DNA from: CBDCIS01 sp965217565
Lineage (GTDB): Bacteria > Chloroflexota > Dehalococcoidia > Lucifugimonadales > CATOSD01
DNA: 64,000 bases
NCBI GenBank assembly: GCA_965217565.1
Contig: CBDCIS010000003.1
Location: 248,001-312,000 of the forward strand
Direction of reading: 5' to 3'
A program made the position numbers and the translations under genes. The notes beneath the pieces are model-generated. The model did no database searches, was not told where the DNA came from, and saw nothing but the letters and a program-made list of their open reading frames with translations. The stretch's first letter is position 1. Every line of letters starts with the position of its first letter. Below are positions 33,902 through 43,449 of the stretch, one piece after another.

Positions 33902-35215
33902 ATGCTAACGTCGAAGGAAAACGAGCTTCTCACAAGAGTTGGATCGAGCACTCCCATGGGAGAGTTCTTCCGCAGATTCTGGCTGCCCTTCCTGATGGCA
34001 GAGGAGCTTCCAGAGCCTGATTGCCCGCCGGTCAGAACGAAACTGTTGGGAGAGGAACTGGTCGCCTTCAAGGATAGCGCCGGCAAGATCGGTCTTCTGG
34101 ACCGATACTGTCCCCATAGAGGAACAGAGCTTTTCTACGGTCGTAACGAGGAGTGCGGCCTACGCTGTACGTATCACGGCTGGAAGTTCGACGTGGACGG
34201 CAACTGTCTTGACATGCCCTCTGAGCCGCGACAGAGCAGGTTCAGGTCAAAGGTCGCCATTAAGTCATACCCTGCGCTTGAGTATGGCGGCGCGATCTGG
34301 GCGTACATGGGGCCGCCGGAGCTCAAGCCTGAGTTGCCTCACCTTCCGTGGGCTATGGTTCCAGATAGTCACAGGATGCTCGGCAAAAACTTCTCACCTA
34401 ACAACTACGCCCAGTCTCTAGAGGGGGATATAGACTCCGCTCACGTCTCGTTCCTCCACTTTGGGATGAGCACCGCACAAAGAGAGGCTAGGCAAGCAAG
34501 AGGTGAGGATCTAAATTTCACCCAACTTGATGCCGTGCCACGCTTTGATGTGAGGAAGAAGGACTATGGCCTCGTAATAGGAGCTAGGAGGACTGCGGAG
34601 CAGGGCGGCCACTACAAAGAGCTCAGATCGAAAGCCCAGAAGGATGTTTACTACTGGCGTATCACCCAGTTTCTGATGCCATGTCACACTCTGTTCCCTA
34701 GGGCCATGGTCGCTCCGGGCAATGGTCATGCCTGGGTGCCTATAGACGACGAGAACACCTGGACATGGAGCTTCCACTGGCGAGATGATGAGCCATTCAC
34801 CGATGAGGAGCGAAGCAAGCTTCTCGACCCAGAGAGCACCATCTATCCTGAGCTTATGTCAGATGGGTCATTCAGAACTTTAGCCAGCGCAAGCAATGAC
34901 TACTTCCTCGATAGGGAACTTCAGAAGAACGGAAACTTCACCGGCATACGAGGTATCCGCCTTCAAGACCTGTCCATCGTTGAGCAGATGGGCACCATTA
35001 TGGATCGGACAAAGGAGCACTTGGGCACCAGCGATACTGGTATCATTGCGTGGCGTCGTATGATGCTAAAGGCCGCCCGGGACCTTCAGAGGGGGACAGA
35101 GCCCTATTCGGCCAGTCACCCCGAGCTTTACAAGATTACCTCGGGTTCTGCTGTGCTTCCGAAGGGCGTGGACTGGGAGGAGGCGTTGAAGGAAGCATTG
35201 GTTGCAAAGGTGTAA
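33902..35215 (+). CDS. Rieske non-heme iron oxygenase, large subunit, 1
   Basis: ATG 33902 with GGAGAG upstream starts a 437-residue protein of the phthalate 4,5-dioxygenase/ring-hydroxylating oxygenase type. The Rieske [2Fe-2S] ligands are Cys70, His72 (CPHRG) and Cys89, His92 (CTYHGW). The mononuclear iron site follows in EGDIDSAHVSFLH: Asp178 bridging position, His181 and His186. Such enzymes insert O2 into aromatic or other C-H bonds and need a reductase; none is encoded beside it. A related oxygenase lies at 42166-43449, and the large Mo-hydroxylase subunit follows downstream, suggesting one oxidative degradation pathway. Substrate unknown. Confidence 0.9.
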   Translation: MLTSKENELLTRVGSSTPMGEFFRRFWLPFLMAEELPEPDCPPVRTKLLGEELVAFKDSAGKIGLLDRYCPHRGTELFYGRNEECGLRCTYHGWKFDVDGNCLDMPSEPRQSRFRSKVAIKSYPALEYGGAIWAYMGPPELKPELPHLPWAMVPDSHRMLGKNFSPNNYAQSLEGDIDSAHVSFLHFGMSTAQREARQARGEDLNFTQLDAVPRFDVRKKDYGLVIGARRTAEQGGHYKELRSKAQKDVYYWRITQFLMPCHTLFPRAMVAPGNGHAWVPIDDENTWTWSFHWRDDEPFTDEERSKLLDPESTIYPELMSDGSFRTLASASNDYFLDRELQKNGNFTGIRGIRLQDLSIVEQMGTIMDRTKEHLGTSDTGIIAWRRMMLKAARDLQRGTEPYSASHPELYKITSGSAVLPKGVDWEEALKEALVAKV

Positions 35216-35371
35216 TCCTTATTGGAACCTGTTGAGTAAAGGGAAACCTTTGCTAAACAGCTTGGATTGAGGGCCGGTTCGCGAAATGGAGCCGGCCCGA
35301 TTGCATTTTCGGGGTTCGAGTCAAGCCCTCATGCACTGGCTAATGCGCTATGCGAATACTTGGAGGCTCAA

Positions 35372-37621
35372 GTGACTGCTTATTCTAGCATAGGGAAATC
35401 GTTCTCTCGCATCGAGGGTCCTGAAAAGGTGACCGGTCAAGCCAAGTACGCAGCCGACATCCTGATACCAGGTACTTTGTGGGTGAAGGTTATACGAAGC
35501 TCGCTTCCTCACGCCCGTATCCTGAGCGTGGACACTTCGCTGGCTCGTAGCCTTCAGGGTGTTCACTCCATTCTGACAGGGGTTGACCTGCCCGACATTC
35601 GTATTGGTCGGCAACTTGAAGATATGCCAGTCCTCGCTCGGGACAAGGTACGATTCACTGGTGAGGGGGTTGCCGCGGTGGCAGCCGAGTCTACAGACAT
35701 TGCCGAAGAGGCCGCTAGTCTCATAGATGTGGAGTATGAAGACCTGCCAGCTGTGTTCGACCCACTGGACGCGATGGAGCCGAGTGCTCCTATCGTGCAT
35801 GAACAGATCAATAGTTATCGAGGGTTGCCAGCACCCGTTGACGAGCCGACCAACCGAATAGTCCGCAGCATGTGGTCATTAGGTGACGTTGAACGGGGGT
35901 TTAAGGAGGCTGATCTTACGTTCGAGCATACGTTTAGCCTGCCCAGGAATCACCAGGCTTACCTGGAGCCTCACGCGTGCCTAGTACATATTGATGAGAC
36001 AGGGAGGGTGCAGGTCTGGGCTAACCACAAGTCGCCCTTCATACTGCGTAACCATTTAGCTGCGGCGGCAGGGTTGGAACCGAGTCAGATCCGCGTCAAC
36101 GTCACTTACATAGGAGGTGACTTCGGAGGCAAGGGTGATCCCCTAGACGTTGTATTGTGCTACTTTCTGGCCAAGGCTTCGGATCGGCCTGTCAAGTTAG
36201 TCAGAAGTTATTTTGAGGAATTCACCGCCGGCGAACCTCGTCATCCCGCGTCCATTACTCTCCGATCCGGCGTCAAGCGGGACGGGACGCTAGTAGCCAG
36301 AGATGGCAGGATAGTGTTCAACAGTGGCGCCTACGGTGCATTCAGACCCAGTCCGCCTCTCAACTTGCCTGGGGCAGCCAATCTGGAGGGTTCTTACCGC
36401 ATACCTCACGTGCGGATAACGAGCGATTTCGTTTACACCAATTCTGTACCTTGTGGCTTCATGCGAGGGCCGGGAGCGGTCCAGGCGGCGTTCGCTGTAG
36501 AGTCCCATACAGATATGATCGCCAAAGACCTAGGAATAGACCCCCTTGAGTTTCGCAGGCGCAATGCCCTTCGGGAAGGCGACCCCAAGGCTGAAACGAA
36601 TGGTACCGGATTACGTCGTGTGCGCGAATTGGAGACTCTGGATGCTGCGGCCAAAGCCATTGAGTGGGGTTCTCCTAAACCAGGATCATTTGTGGGTAGG
36701 GGCTTGGCGTTATATGATCGGCAAACGACCGGGGCAATGGGTAACTCGGCCGTAGTGGTTGAGGCCGATGGCACCGTCAAGGTATTGACTCCTGTTCTGG
36801 ACGTTGGGCCAGGGACTCATACCGTGCTCTGCCAGATTGTGGCCGAAGAACTCACCCTGCCTCCCGAGGCAGTTGAAGTAGTCGTCACTGACACAGACGC
36901 GGGTCCGTTTGACCCAGGCGTGGAGGGGAGTTGGGTCACAGTGGCGCATGGCAACGCTACACTTGATGCGGTTCGCCAAGTTCGCCAGCGCCTACTCGAA
37001 GTGGCAGCAACCCTCTTGGAAAGCCCAAAGGAGCGCGTCCAGCTAAACAACGGACGCTTTTCCACCGAAGGCGTTGGCTCCAGAAGCCTCTCCTTCGAGA
37101 TGGTCGCGGCCACAGCGGCAGAATCGGGGGAGTCACTCAAAGCTCAACGGTCCTATAGGCCTGAGCTGGGGAGGGAACTGCGGACTTTCTGCGCCATGAT
37201 TGCCGAGGTAGAAGTCGACCCTGAAACTGGAGAAATTAGTGTGTTAAAGCTAGTTAGCGCACACGACGTAGGCACAGTGCTCAATCCTACGACCCACGAT
37301 GGGCAGATCAAGGGAGGTATTATTCAGGGTCTAGGATATGCACTCATGGAGGAGTTAAGTGTAGAAGAGGGTCAGGTAACCTCAGTGCATTTCGGAGATT
37401 ACAAGATCCCCACCATTCAGGACATTCCAGAGCTTGTCACTGTGCTCTTGGAAGAACCCTTTGGGCCGACACCCTACGGAGGCAAAAGCATCGGCGAAGT
37501 CAGCAATGTTCCCGTTGCCCCGGCCATCGCCAACGCTGTTGCCGATGCGGTAGACGTGCGTATTATGGCCCTGCCTATCACGGCTGAAAAGGTGCTGAAG
37601 GCGCTGAAAGCGAGTAAGTGA
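35372..37621 (+). CDS. Xanthine dehydrogenase/CO dehydrogenase-family molybdopterin subunit
   Basis: GTG 35372 is chosen because GGAGG lies 5 bases before it; the product is 749 residues, the usual length of this subunit. It starts with GKSFSRIEGPEKVTGQAKYAADI and shows GGDFGGKGD (molybdopterin site), AEVEVDPETGEISVLKLVSAHDVG and the C-terminal KSIGEVSNVPVAPAIANAVADA, which holds the catalytic Glu. The active-site loop reads CGFMRGPGAVQ, neither AYxCSFR of true CO dehydrogenase nor AYRGAGR, so it oxidises another substrate. The matching small and medium subunits are probably those at 44602-45949, 7 kb away beyond insertions. Confidence 0.88.
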   Translation: MTAYSSIGKSFSRIEGPEKVTGQAKYAADILIPGTLWVKVIRSSLPHARILSVDTSLARSLQGVHSILTGVDLPDIRIGRQLEDMPVLARDKVRFTGEGVAAVAAESTDIAEEAASLIDVEYEDLPAVFDPLDAMEPSAPIVHEQINSYRGLPAPVDEPTNRIVRSMWSLGDVERGFKEADLTFEHTFSLPRNHQAYLEPHACLVHIDETGRVQVWANHKSPFILRNHLAAAAGLEPSQIRVNVTYIGGDFGGKGDPLDVVLCYFLAKASDRPVKLVRSYFEEFTAGEPRHPASITLRSGVKRDGTLVARDGRIVFNSGAYGAFRPSPPLNLPGAANLEGSYRIPHVRITSDFVYTNSVPCGFMRGPGAVQAAFAVESHTDMIAKDLGIDPLEFRRRNALREGDPKAETNGTGLRRVRELETLDAAAKAIEWGSPKPGSFVGRGLALYDRQTTGAMGNSAVVVEADGTVKVLTPVLDVGPGTHTVLCQIVAEELTLPPEAVEVVVTDTDAGPFDPGVEGSWVTVAHGNATLDAVRQVRQRLLEVAATLLESPKERVQLNNGRFSTEGVGSRSLSFEMVAATAAESGESLKAQRSYRPELGRELRTFCAMIAEVEVDPETGEISVLKLVSAHDVGTVLNPTTHDGQIKGGIIQGLGYALMEELSVEEGQVTSVHFGDYKIPTIQDIPELVTVLLEEPFGPTPYGGKSIGEVSNVPVAPAIANAVADAVDVRIMALPITAEKVLKALKASK

Positions 37622-37750
37622 GGGGAAACTTCGCTCTTATCTTCGTTCTCTCCGCAGGCAATCCCCTGCGACGGGCAGACAGACACTATCACAGACTTGC
37701 TACGCGACAATTCTGCTCAGTGGTCGTGAGGCTGTCGTCCACTGATCTGA

Positions 37751-39781
37751 TTACGGAAGGGGAATAAGCTCGCGCTGCCCTCTGAAGGACGGCCCGTGCA
37801 TCCCAAGAAAACGATCATCAGAGGCCAGTCTGTAGGTCTGCTCGATGGCTTCCGTGGATCGAGCAATTTTCACTTGCCAATGGGCCTCTTTGGCGTCAAC
37901 CTCAAGTGCCGAAATCGTCATCTCTGACGCTGTAGTCCCGGCAGCGTCAACGTGAAGCATGGGGATCAGCGATTCTAAGTCCGTCTCGGCGCCCTGTCCA
38001 AGCATCAAAGGCAGTACGGTTAGCGCCAACCTCTCGCTTGGAATCAACATTTCGCCGGCGAGAGTGGAGACAGACTCGTAGCCGTCCACCTCTGTAAGTC
38101 GAATACTGTAGCCGTAAGTATCCGACCAGGTAATCTCGCACGTCTCTTCCCCCACCGGCGACTCGATTCTGTATTCGCCATGGCGGACTTTGAAATCTGG
38201 CGTTAGGGTCAATCGTGTGGTAAGTCGTTCAAGGAAACGGCGGGGCATCCCCGAGTATCGCTCCTCGATAAGCCAGTCGCCGTTGTGTTCTTGTAGGTGA
38301 CGGTAGCTCAGCTTTCCAGCGTCTTGGCCGCCTATCCTCTCGGCCCACTCACCTTCAGCTACTACTAGGCCATCGCTGTTTAGTGGGGAGAGGTTTGTAC
38401 TTGGTGTCACTGAGGGAGCTTCAACCGATGCCGCGCGCTTCTCTAGGAGTCTATCCAAGTCTTCCCGGGTGAATAGGTAGCCGTTGATGAACACCGCCTC
38501 AAGTTCCCGAAGCGCACCAATATCCTCAAGCGGGTTAGACCGAGTCATTACAACGTCCGCGCGCTTACCTACGGCAATCGTTCCCCATTTGCCGCTCTGG
38601 TCCAGAAAGCGGGCCGGTTCGGAGGTAGAGCAGCGTAGCGCCTCGTAAGGCGTCATGCCCGCTCCCACGAACTTGTCCAACTCCTGAATGAGCGCAAATC
38701 CAGGGATGGTGAATGGTCCGGGAGAGTCAGTGCCCGTAAGCAATGGTGCTCCTTCTTCATGCAAGATGCCAACAACCTTTGGCAAAGTCTGAGCCTGCCC
38801 TTGCTTCGCTTTCCGCCAGACTCCGATCTCGCTGCTCGATCTGGCCGCAAAACGGCCGAAGGCAGCCTCCCAACCTGTGATTGCCGATTGGGGCATGTAC
38901 TTCAGCATCGGGTCCGCCAGATTCGCCGATGGCTCGCGGCTTATGCGGTCGTGCCATATCAGTGTGGGTGTGTTCCAGACCTGCTCGCCTGCTAATAGCC
39001 GGCTTAGCCGATGGATCTTGTCGAAATCCAAATGGCGAGCGGTCAGATTCAGTACATCCACACCGAAGCGGTCCCAGCGCTCAGGCGTTTCAACTCCACT
39101 TTGCAGATGCCCCCTAGCGACTGTGTGCATCTGATCAATACATGTCTGCCCAGCGGCAATTGCCTCCTCGAACGTCAGTCGATCAGGGCATTTGCCCACC
39201 AAACGCAAGCCCGCACCGGCAGAGGCTTTCCCCAAAGCCCCTAGATTCTCCTTGGTCAGCAGTGAGTACACACGAATTTGATGATAGCCCCTCTTGGAAT
39301 AGCGTTGGACCAATCCTTGGGCCTCATCAGGACTGGTCATGGGCACTCCAGGCGGCAAATCGGTCCTGCCCGTAGGCCCAACGCCGTCAATTGTTGGAGT
39401 CGTAGTGATCATGCGTGGGCCCGGGAACTCGCTCCGCTCCACCATACGCTCAAGGGCCAGTTGGGAAGGCGTGCCGCCCGAAGTTCGGATAAGCGTAACT
39501 CCGTTCGCCAGGTACATGATCGAGTCGTCAGGGTCAGAATACCCACAGTACATATCGCACAGCCCGGGCATTAAATACCTTCCCGTTCCATCTACAATCT
39601 CAGCGCCCTCTACGGATATCCCTTCAGAAGGACCCATTGCGTCGATCATCCCATCTTTAATGAGAACAGTGTAGTCAGACAGCACTTGGTTTGTGTCCAT
39701 CGGGATGACGTTAACGTGGACGATGGCCAATGGATCGACCAGTCGAGATGGAAAGCCAGTAGGAAGGAATTCCTGATCCAT
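37751..39781 (-). CDS. Amidohydrolase-family protein lacking the HxH motif, with C-terminal domain
   Basis: ATG 39781 is preceded by GGAGAG at 7 bases. Of 676 residues, 20-450 form an imidazolonepropionase-like amidohydrolase: LIKDGMIDAMGPSEGISVEGAEIVDGTGRYLMPGL, NGVTLIRTSGGTP, ALRCSTSEPARFLDQSGKWGTIAVGKRADVV. The metal-binding HxH normally after MPGL(I)DM is replaced (DMYCGYSD), and the next usual His is KCPD, while the last Asp (GTDSPG) is kept. About 220 C-terminal residues (YRHLQEHNGDWLIEERYSG onward) form an extra beta-rich domain. The metal chemistry is therefore doubtful; it may be a non-metal enzyme or a binding protein. It faces the oxidoreductase gene convergently. Confidence 0.75.
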   Translation of the reverse strand: MDQEFLPTGFPSRLVDPLAIVHVNVIPMDTNQVLSDYTVLIKDGMIDAMGPSEGISVEGAEIVDGTGRYLMPGLCDMYCGYSDPDDSIMYLANGVTLIRTSGGTPSQLALERMVERSEFPGPRMITTTPTIDGVGPTGRTDLPPGVPMTSPDEAQGLVQRYSKRGYHQIRVYSLLTKENLGALGKASAGAGLRLVGKCPDRLTFEEAIAAGQTCIDQMHTVARGHLQSGVETPERWDRFGVDVLNLTARHLDFDKIHRLSRLLAGEQVWNTPTLIWHDRISREPSANLADPMLKYMPQSAITGWEAAFGRFAARSSSEIGVWRKAKQGQAQTLPKVVGILHEEGAPLLTGTDSPGPFTIPGFALIQELDKFVGAGMTPYEALRCSTSEPARFLDQSGKWGTIAVGKRADVVMTRSNPLEDIGALRELEAVFINGYLFTREDLDRLLEKRAASVEAPSVTPSTNLSPLNSDGLVVAEGEWAERIGGQDAGKLSYRHLQEHNGDWLIEERYSGMPRRFLERLTTRLTLTPDFKVRHGEYRIESPVGEETCEITWSDTYGYSIRLTEVDGYESVSTLAGEMLIPSERLALTVLPLMLGQGAETDLESLIPMLHVDAAGTTASEMTISALEVDAKEAHWQVKIARSTEAIEQTYRLASDDRFLGMHGPSFRGQRELIPLP

Positions 39782-39888
39782 GGTGATGCTCTCCAAGTGA
39801 TTGCCAACGAGGTGGGGGATTCTAGTACCCGTTACATTCTATATAGCGAATCATACGATGTCTAGTCGCCGAATTGCCTCATAATAAA

Positions 39889-41138
39889 TGTTACCCAAGG
39901 GGGTATCGTTGCTTCAGAAATCGTGTTACCGGAGGAGGGTATGAGGAGAAGCAGCGTGAAGGAGTATACGGAGGCTCTGATGCAACACTACACGGGTGGT
40001 TCCCGCATGGAGAAGAGCCATCTGCTGGACGAGTTCACGAGGGTGACCGGCTACCACCGCAAGTCAGCCATCAGGCTGCTGTCGGGCGTCAACTCCACCT
40101 GCTCAGCCAAGAGACGAGGCAGGTCTCCGGTGTACGGGCCAGAGCTGAGGGACGCTCTCGCGACGGTCTGGGAGGTCTCTGACCGTCTGTGTGGCAAGCG
40201 TCTGACACCGTTCATGGCTGAGTTCACCGACAGGCTCGTCGAGCACGGCGAGCTGAAGGTGTCGAATGAGATACACGAACAGTTGAAGAGCGTAAGCGCT
40301 TCGACGATTGACCGGCTGCTCAGTCGGTACAAGGACAGCGGTCTGAGACGTGCCTTCAGCATGACCAAGCCCGGCAGCCTGCTGAAGGCAGCGATCCCTA
40401 TACGCACGTTCGCCGAGTGGGAGGAGAACAGTCCTGGCTTCATAGAGGTGGACCTGGTGGCCCACTGCGGCGATACGACTGAGGGATTCTACCTCAATAC
40501 GCTGAGTGCGTTGGACATAGCCACAGGCTGGGTGGAGTGCCAGGCGGTCTGGGGCAAGGAATAGCAGAGGGTGGGAAGCGCGGTGCACAAGATGTCCCGC
40601 TCCCTGCCCTTCCCGCTGTTGGGTCTCGACTCTGACAATGGCTCTGAGTTCATCAACCACCACCTCTACTCCTATTGCCAGCGCAACGAGATCGCATTCA
40701 CACGTTCCAGGCCCTACAACAAGAATGACAACGCCCACGTTGAGCAGAAGAACTGGTCTGTGGTGCATCGGATGGTAGGGTACGGCCGCTACACGTCGAG
40801 GCCCGCGTTGAAGCAACTCGAACAGGTCTACAGCCTCGTGGGCCTCTACGTCAAACTTCTTCCAGCCGGTGATGAAGCTCAAGCACAAGAGCCGCAACGG
40901 GGCCAGGGTCCACAAGGTCTACGACACCGCCCAGACTCCGTATCAGCGCCTGTTGGAGTTCGATGTCCTAACGTCTGAACAGCGGGTGTCCATGCAGAGA
41001 CACTACGAGATGCTCAATCCTGTGAAGCTGAAGCAGGGAATCGACCGGGCTGTAGAAAACCTCTTGGAAACGACTGAGAGAAGGACATTTCCGGTAGCAT
41101 AACTTCTGAGGCAACGTATGCCCCTTCGGTCGGTAACA
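39889..41138 (+). mobile_element. Integrase-type insertion sequence (ISNCY-like), defective
   Basis: A 1250-bp element bounded by imperfect inverted repeats: TGTTACCCAAGGGGGTATCG at 39889 and, on the opposite strand, TGTTACCGACCGAAGGGGCA ending at 41138; both continue to a shared TCAGAA. It holds one broken transposase gene. Confidence 0.75.
39941..41102 (+). pseudogene. Integrase-catalytic-core transposase, amber plus frameshift
   Basis: Starts at ATG 39941 after GGAGGAGGGT. An N-terminal helix-turn-helix (TGYHRKSAIRLL), then the DDE core: FIEVDLVAHCGDTT (first Asp), LDSDNGSEFINHHL (second Asp) and DNAHVEQKNWSVVHRMVGY (Glu). A TAG at 40562-40564 interrupts the frame, which then continues to about 40860, where one extra A (GTCAAACTTC) shifts it; the C terminus QPVMKLKHKSRNGARVHKVYD continues in the frame that ends at 41102. 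Two independent lesions make it inactive. Confidence 0.85.
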
Positions 41139-41187
41139 CTTTTATTTGACGCAACACGGTCGCTGTCTTTCGGGGAGAGAAAGCTTA

Positions 41188-42036
41188 GAGGGTGTGTGAG
41201 AAGTCTTGGATATGTATTAGAATGGAGGCATGAAACGCAAAGCATACCCCAGTGACCTGACTGATGAACAGTGGAAGATGCTCGCTCCGCTACTCCCGGC
41301 AGCCAAAACTGGGGGAAGGCCACGTACTGTAGACCTGCGGGAAGTCGTCAACGGCATTCTATACGTTCTGCGCAACGGTTGCACGTGGCGAGCCATGCCG
41401 CATGACCTCCCGCCTTGGGGTACTGTATGGTGGTATTTTCGGGAGTGGAGAGAGGATGGTACATGGGAACGAGCCAATGACGCTCTCCGAGTCAAGGTCC
41501 GGCAGGCCGAGGGGAGGAACCCGACACCTAGCGCTGCTATCATAGACAGCCAGTCGGTCAAGACTACGGAAAAAGGGGGCCTCGTGGCTATGACGCTGGC
41601 AAGAAGGTCAACGGTCGAAAGCGACATATCATTGTAGATACCATGGGGTTGCTGCTGGCGGTGGTGGTGCATCCTGCCAATATCCAGGATAGGGATGGGG
41701 CGAAGCTGGTCATCGATAAATTGATAGGGAGGTTTCCCCGCATGAGGTTGGTCTGGGCCGATGCTGGCTATGCTGGAAAGCTGATCGAGTGGGTCTGGGC
41801 CCTGACAGGCTGGGCACTCGAGATTGTCAAGCGCCCCAGGGACAGCCACCGTTTTCAAGTGCTGCCGCGAAGATGGGTGGTCGAACGAACATTCGCGTGG
41901 CTCAGCAGGTGCCGTCGGATGAGCAAGGACTACGAAGCTCTGTCCGATACAACCGAGGCGTGGACCCATATAGCTATGATTCATCTCATGCTCCGACGCT
42001 TAGCACCAACCTAATTTGAACTTCTCACACACCCTC
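41188..42036 (+). mobile_element. IS5-family insertion sequence, copy B (intact)
   Basis: An 849-bp element with GAGGGTGTGTGAGAAGT ends and a TTA target duplication (41185-41187 and 42037-42039). It lacks the two extra bases of copies A and C. It sits between the integrase-type element and a Rieske gene, just upstream of that gene's promoter-like sequence. Confidence 0.92.
41230..42014 (+). CDS. IS5-family transposase, two overlapping frames (copy B)
   Basis: Frame 1 (41230-41637) encodes YPSDLTDEQWKMLAPLLP through AAIIDSQSVKTTEKGG (first Asp). A -1 slip in the GAAAAAGGGGGCC tract at about 41568-41580 would give EKGGPRGYDAGKKVNGRKRH and lead into frame 2 (ATG 41643), which has VWADAGYAGK (second Asp) and VVERTFAWLSRCRR (Glu). 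Two-frame organisation with slippage is known in IS5 relatives of the IS427 type, so this copy is probably functional and could supply transposase to copies A and C. Confidence 0.85.
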
Positions 42037-42058
42037 TTAGAGAGCAATCTGGTTCAAC

Positions 42059-42088
42059 TTGACAGACACATAAGCTTGAATGTATATT
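42059..42088 (+). promoter_or_regulatory. Promoter of the second Rieske oxygenase gene
   Basis: TTGACA (42059-42064), an 18-bp spacer and TATATT (42083-42088), about 78 bp before ATG 42166. It begins only 23 bp after the end of IS5 copy B, so the insertion left it intact. Confidence 0.55.
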
Positions 42089-42165
42089 CGGGCCACCCCT
42101 TTAGACATCACCTGTGCAGCTTTTCGTTGTGGGTATTCCAGACCGTTCGACTAGGAGGCGACGCT

Positions 42166-43449
42166 ATGACCACACCTGTTCATTTTGAACCGTTCACCAG
42201 GGAAGAAAACCGGCTTCTCACAGAGACTGGTCCTGGGACTCCAATGGGCAACTACTTCCGCAGGTTCTGGCTCCCCGCTCTGTTATCGGAGGAGTTGCCT
42301 TCGCCTGGCTGTCCTCCCGTGCGCGTCACACTCTTGGGAGAGGAGTTGGTAGCCTTCCGCGATGCAGGCGGTAATGTGGGTCTCTTGGACAGATACTGCC
42401 CGCACCGTGGAAATGACCTCTTCTTCGGGCGCAACGACGGAGACGGCCTGCGGTGCATCGTCCACGGTTGGAAGTTCGGGGTAGACGGCGGCTGTGTAGA
42501 TATGCCTACAGAGCCTGCTGAGAGCAACATAAAGGACAAGATTCCGGCTGCAGCCTACCCCGTCAAGGAGTACGGTGGGTGCATATGGGCTTACATGGGG
42601 CCCAAGGAGTTGCAGCCTGAGCTCCCAGAGTTGGAGTGGGCGGTGGTCCCGGAAGACCATCGATACATAAGCAAGCGTTTGCAGGAATGCAACTGGGCCC
42701 AGGCTCTGGAGATAGACATCGACTCCAGTCACATTGGATTCCTTCACTCCCGTGTTGATGGCTCGCAGCCTTGGAGTGACAAAGCGCCGCGCTTCACCAT
42801 TAAAGAGACGCCTGGGGGCCTTCTGATCGCCGCTCGGCGAGATACAGAAGAGGAGGATACCTATAGCTGGCGGGTCAACTGCTTCCTGAAGCCTTTTTAT
42901 ACATTTCCCCCCGGCAGTCCCAAGGGCCACTGGCCCGGCCATGCCTGGGTGCCAATAGACGATGAGAACTGCTGGAACTTTAGCGTGACTTGGCGGCTGG
43001 ACAAGCCGCTCACGGAAGATGACTATGACGAGTTGCTCAAGTCAGGTATTGCGAATTACTCGGAAGTTGAGCCCGGGGTTTACCATCTTCCTGGGCAATA
43101 CTTGCCGGTCGCCAACAAGGCCAATGACTTCCTGATTGACCGCGAAACGCAGAGGACTCAGACGTTAACAGGTATGATAAATAACGGGTTGCAGGACAGC
43201 GTGGCCATAGAGCCTTTGAGGGGTGGAGCCATCGTGGACCGTACCCGTGAGCACTTGGGAATGAGCGATATCGGCGTCGTAACGTTCCGTCAGACAATGA
43301 TGAAAGCTGCCAGAGACCTTCAGAGCGGAATCGAACCTGAGGCTGCTTCTAGCGGTAAGGAGTATAAATATCGATCCATAGTCAAAACTTTGAAGAAGAA
43401 CCAGGACTTCTTTGAAACGACCAAAGAGGAGATCAAGTCACCAGCCTAA
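42166..43449 (+). CDS. Rieske non-heme iron oxygenase, large subunit, 2
   Basis: ATG 42166 follows AGGAGG at 7 bases (42153-42158); the frame open to 42016 runs into the IS end and is ignored. The 427-residue product has Rieske ligands Cys78, His80, Cys97, His100 and the iron motif EIDIDSSHIGFLH (Asp185, His188, His193). It is clearly homologous along its length to the oxygenase at 33902-35215, including the FRRFWLP start and the HAWVPIDDEN segment, but sequence differs throughout, so the pair is an old duplication. No ferredoxin or reductase is adjacent. Confidence 0.9.
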   Translation: MTTPVHFEPFTREENRLLTETGPGTPMGNYFRRFWLPALLSEELPSPGCPPVRVTLLGEELVAFRDAGGNVGLLDRYCPHRGNDLFFGRNDGDGLRCIVHGWKFGVDGGCVDMPTEPAESNIKDKIPAAAYPVKEYGGCIWAYMGPKELQPELPELEWAVVPEDHRYISKRLQECNWAQALEIDIDSSHIGFLHSRVDGSQPWSDKAPRFTIKETPGGLLIAARRDTEEEDTYSWRVNCFLKPFYTFPPGSPKGHWPGHAWVPIDDENCWNFSVTWRLDKPLTEDDYDELLKSGIANYSEVEPGVYHLPGQYLPVANKANDFLIDRETQRTQTLTGMINNGLQDSVAIEPLRGGAIVDRTREHLGMSDIGVVTFRQTMMKAARDLQSGIEPEAASSGKEYKYRSIVKTLKKNQDFFETTKEEIKSPA

